Below, in pieces: positions 31,654 through 34,543 of a stretch of DNA of 34,543 nucleotides. The position numbers were made by a program, and so were the translations under genes. Under the pieces are notes generated by a model, which made no database searches, had not been told where the DNA came from, and saw only the letters and a program-made list of their open reading frames with translations. Source of the DNA: Welwitschia mirabilis (taxonomy: Eukaryota > Gnetophyta > Gnetopsida > Welwitschiales); the NCBI GenBank assembly GCA_051453625.1, contig JBOZIK010000001.1:240947540-240982082 (forward strand). The letters run 5' to 3'. How positions within the stretch are numbered: the first letter of the stretch is position 1; each line of letters opens with the position of its first letter.

Positions 31654-34543
31654 CTATTACAAAAATGAATTTATGCTACTTTGAAAGTTATAAATTTCTA
31701 CTCTTAATCATTTGTTGCTCAAAATACTAGGGCTATTATTAGATCTCATAGGCAATGCTAGTTCTTTTGAGCATTTTTCATTTAAACTCTAGTTAATTCA
31801 TCATCTAACCTTAGTAATATTCTTAGATATCAGGTCCCTTATAAAACATCATAGAGTATGGATGGAAGATATGAATAATGCAGTAGATTATATGAAATAC
31901 CTTTCAAACTCCAAATGGATCCTAAAATTGAAATCATATCTTTTTATCAGAATTATAAAAATTCCTATAATTTTGCTAATTACACTTAATCTAGACAAAT
32001 TATATAAGATTATCTTTGATCTAAGAAAACTATGAAGGATTACCTTCAACTTGAGTACTTAAATATCCTTTTATATCTTTTTCAATCTCCTACTATGCAT
32101 AGATCATATCCTTACTGATATAGTTATGAATTTGTACCTTCCACCATCCCTTAAAATACTTATCTTTCATAATCTTATTAATGTTTTTGATCTTTAATCT
32201 ATATCCTTCATCATTTGACTAATGTCATTTATCTTATCTCTTGTATTTTTTATCCTTTGATCAATACCCTTCATCTTTTAATACTTAACAAGCTCCTTTA
32301 GATTTCTTTGAAGACATCTTTAAGAAATTCATAGAGTCTTAGACTAAAATCAATCATGAAAACTCTTCCATCATGTAAAGACTTAACTAAAGTATTCAAT
32401 AATTAAACCAAACCAATGCTCAAATTACTAGTATGCTTAACTAATAAGAAGAGGAAGAGCCTCATAAATTCCATGAACTTAATAAGAATAGTTTTAAATT
32501 AATTGGAATATTTAAAGATAGTTAAATATCCAATATCCAAATGATATACTTTGTGAATGAGATTGAAACCAATGAGGATCTAAAGGATGAACATCTATGA
32601 GGGGAAAATCCACCACATGGAGAAAGTTGAAAACTTGAGAAAAGTTATACATGTGAGGACAAATCAAATAAAAATGAAGAGGAGAACATTGACAAAGAAC
32701 CCATACATGATTCCTCATATGTAAAACCCATGCCTTCTTTTCAACGTTTTTATGATAAAAATGTTTCCATATCATCTCTATCTTTTAAGAAAGATTCAAG
32801 CTTTAATGAAGAATACAAATAATCCTTAGAATAACTTTCTAATTCTTTTAATGAACAATAACCTTTTCTAATTATTGCCAACTCATTTTTTTCTTCATCT
32901 CGAAATGATATCCTATAAGATTTACTAAGATAGAATAGTAAAGCTATAGTATGAACCCTTTCAGATCTTAAATGCATAGAATTTACTACTTACATGAATG
33001 GTGTTCTCTTTGATTTTATTAACTCATGTGTAAAAATTTATTACACTTAAGTCATATAGCCATCATTATCTTGAGCCTCTTTCCAAGAATTACTTTGAAA
33101 AACCATAACATGAACATGTTTTAGTTTTATTTCATAGTTCTAGGTCAAGTCTTTCTTTTAATTTAGACTTAAAATGGGAAGATTTGTGCATAATAAAATC
33201 AATATCACTTGATAGTGTATCTCTAATGGAATCACTTAGAAATTACCACTTGTATGAAATTTACTTTAAGCCATTAGAGATAGGTAAACCAAATTTTATC
33301 TATTTCATAGAATAAGCCATCATCTCCTTAAACCTTATGATCTAAATTTCCAATATGATATTACTTCTTAAGGCTCACTGATCGTCTACCTTATCCATAT
33401 TACTAGAAGTTTATAAGACTTATTACTTATGGGTAGTGGCCTTTTCACATAAACAAGGATAACAGATCTTTGTCATTCAATGGTTTTGATTAAGACTAGG
33501 TGGATTCTTACTTTTCAAGAGGAAATGGTCTTTATCTTTAGGTTCTTTTGTTAAGGCTTGTATTAATTTGATGTCTCTAATTTGGAATCATGAAAAGAAA
33601 AGTTGGTTTTTATAGTTTCATAATTTGTCTTTATTTCAATCATTTATGGGGATAAGATACTTTATTTACTAAACTAATGAGCTAATGATTCCTTCTATAT
33701 GACTTTAAAAAAACTATATCTATATATAAGAAGTAAAATCAAAACAAAAATAAAATCTTTTCTCTCAAAGCACATATTCTTTTTGATTAGTTTGAATTAA
33801 TTTAGTTGAGTGCATTGAGACCATGAATGCTTACTAGCAATGTAGCTCTAATGATGCATTTATATTACATTCAACCACATCAGGGCTAGAAATGCTCATT
33901 TGAAATGTAGCACTAATTTTTTTATATATAACATGTTTAAATATATTGAAAGAAGGTGCCACGATATTGAATTCTACATATGATAAAATCCTTAAAGGAT
34001 GTTACTCATAATTGTAGAAGGATAAGATTGGAAAGAAATTAAGCTAGAATTAGAGACTTCTTGTGAATTTTTGTTTTAACATTTGTTACTTAAGATCTTT
34101 TTACTACTCTTAGTTAGCATGAATTTTCTTTATTAATGTATTATCTTATTGTAACTTAGATCCATAATTAGATAATTTTTTATAGGCCATTACTTTAGTT
34201 TTATAGTCCCTTTTATTCATAGCATGCATGGCATAGTATTAGCTGTCTTTTCATTCTTGTCATCTCCATTCATTTCATCATTATATACCACATGCATTTA
34301 TCCTTTCATCTCTATGAAAAAGCATACATAAATGTACATATTTGTTTTTTGTGATGAATATTTTGGCAATTTTTCCATCACCTTCATTTTTAACCTTTCT
34401 TCATTTCTAATATTTTTTACCTTTTAACTCTTCATTATTTGTGAAGCCTTATCACTTAGCCATTTCTCATAGGAGTTTGTTTTCACTTTATGTAACATTT
34501 TAAGAATTTCCATTGAATATTTTCTTTTCCACATTGCTTTGCA
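31654..34543 (+). mobile_element. Element 2 internal region, second copy, right half
   Basis: The sequence resumes the element-2 internal region where 18576 left off. Landmarks shared with copy 1 include 'cacttaatctagacaaatt' (31984 and 13001), the EEE-N-I-x-x-EPI codons (32680 and 13870), 'gccatcatctccttaaacc' (33308) against 'accatcatcacctcaaacc' (14558), 'ataacatgtttaaatat' (33928 and 15169) and 'ttatcacttagcca' (34449 and 15799). In copy 1 LTR-B starts about 75-85 bases after that last landmark, so the window stops almost exactly where a third LTR should begin. No pol coding is seen. Confidence 0.72.
32280..32990 (+). pseudogene. Element 2 gag-like pseudogene, copy 2
   Basis: The frame (coordinates divisible by three) begins near APLDFFEDIFKKFIES (about 32292) and continues with a QLNQTNAQITSMLN-type helix and an EEEEPHKF acid cluster (about 32400-32475). 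It then gives an acidic Lys/Glu linker, EEENIDKEPIHDSSY, PMPSFQRFYDKN (about 32730) and SFKKDSSFNEEYK (32781). Order and frame equal copy 1, with similar residues, although both are full of TAA/TAG stops. Minus-strand open frames at 32512-32775 and 32750-32977 are shadows. Function is inferred as a gag C-terminal part and spacer. Confidence 0.58.

Noticed and set aside
32512-32977. Two overlapping minus-strand open frames near the right end
   Set aside because: They are antisense to the gag-like frame conserved between both element-2 copies.
1-34543. CRISPR array, bacterial operon or phage signals
   Set aside because: No regularly spaced identical repeats with unique spacers, no Shine-Dalgarno-led ORFs, and all coding traces are plant LTR-retrotransposon type.

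Overview
This window is gene-poor, AT-rich nuclear DNA from a land plant, most likely a flowering plant. The evidence is a stack of decayed plant-type LTR retrotransposons: a Tat/Ogre-like gag-protease remnant, an Athila-like Ty3/Gypsy element with a tRNA-Asp-type primer site and a third ORF, and a shorter element with gag-like coding but no pol. I found no intact cellular gene, no tRNA or rRNA gene and no bacterial feature. Almost every recognisable coding frame is broken by TAA, TAG or TGA where CAA, CAG or TGG would be expected, the usual result of cytosine deamination in methylated repeats. The species cannot be named from the sequence.

Layout. 1-3440: a minus-strand Tat/Ogre-like remnant (gag, zinc knuckle, protease) ending in a GT microsatellite at the window edge and holding one N gap. 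3441-10296: AT-rich DNA with microsatellites, small duplications, a faint tRNA-SINE-like trace and one N gap, and no gene I can support. 10297-17392: 'element 2', two LTRs of about 1.4-1.5 kb around a 3.7 kb internal region with a gag-like acidic pseudogene. 17393-18576 and 31654-34543: two halves of a second element-2 internal region, split by a later insertion. 18577-31648: the inserted Athila-like element, with two 1105-bp LTRs, a near-perfect 5-bp target duplication (gtaaa/gtaac), PBS, gag, protease, RT, RNase H, integrase, ORF3 and 3' leader.

How it fits together. Element 2 appears to form a tandem LTR-internal-LTR-internal array, as unequal recombination produces. The Athila-like element then jumped into the second internal unit. 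A third element-2 LTR is expected just beyond base 34543. At least three of the six blocks flagged by Ns or their neighbours look wrong: two gaps are probably spurious and a third (100 Ns) has a short overlap, judged from repeated flanks, reading-frame continuity or comparison with a paralogue.

The most unusual signal is a composite motif of about 26 bp (near-palindromic 14-mer, 3-4 nt spacer, related 9-mer). It recurs about nine times in the non-coding parts of the Athila-like element only: both LTRs, the 5' leader, the pol-ORF3 spacer and the 3' leader. I know of no described function for it.
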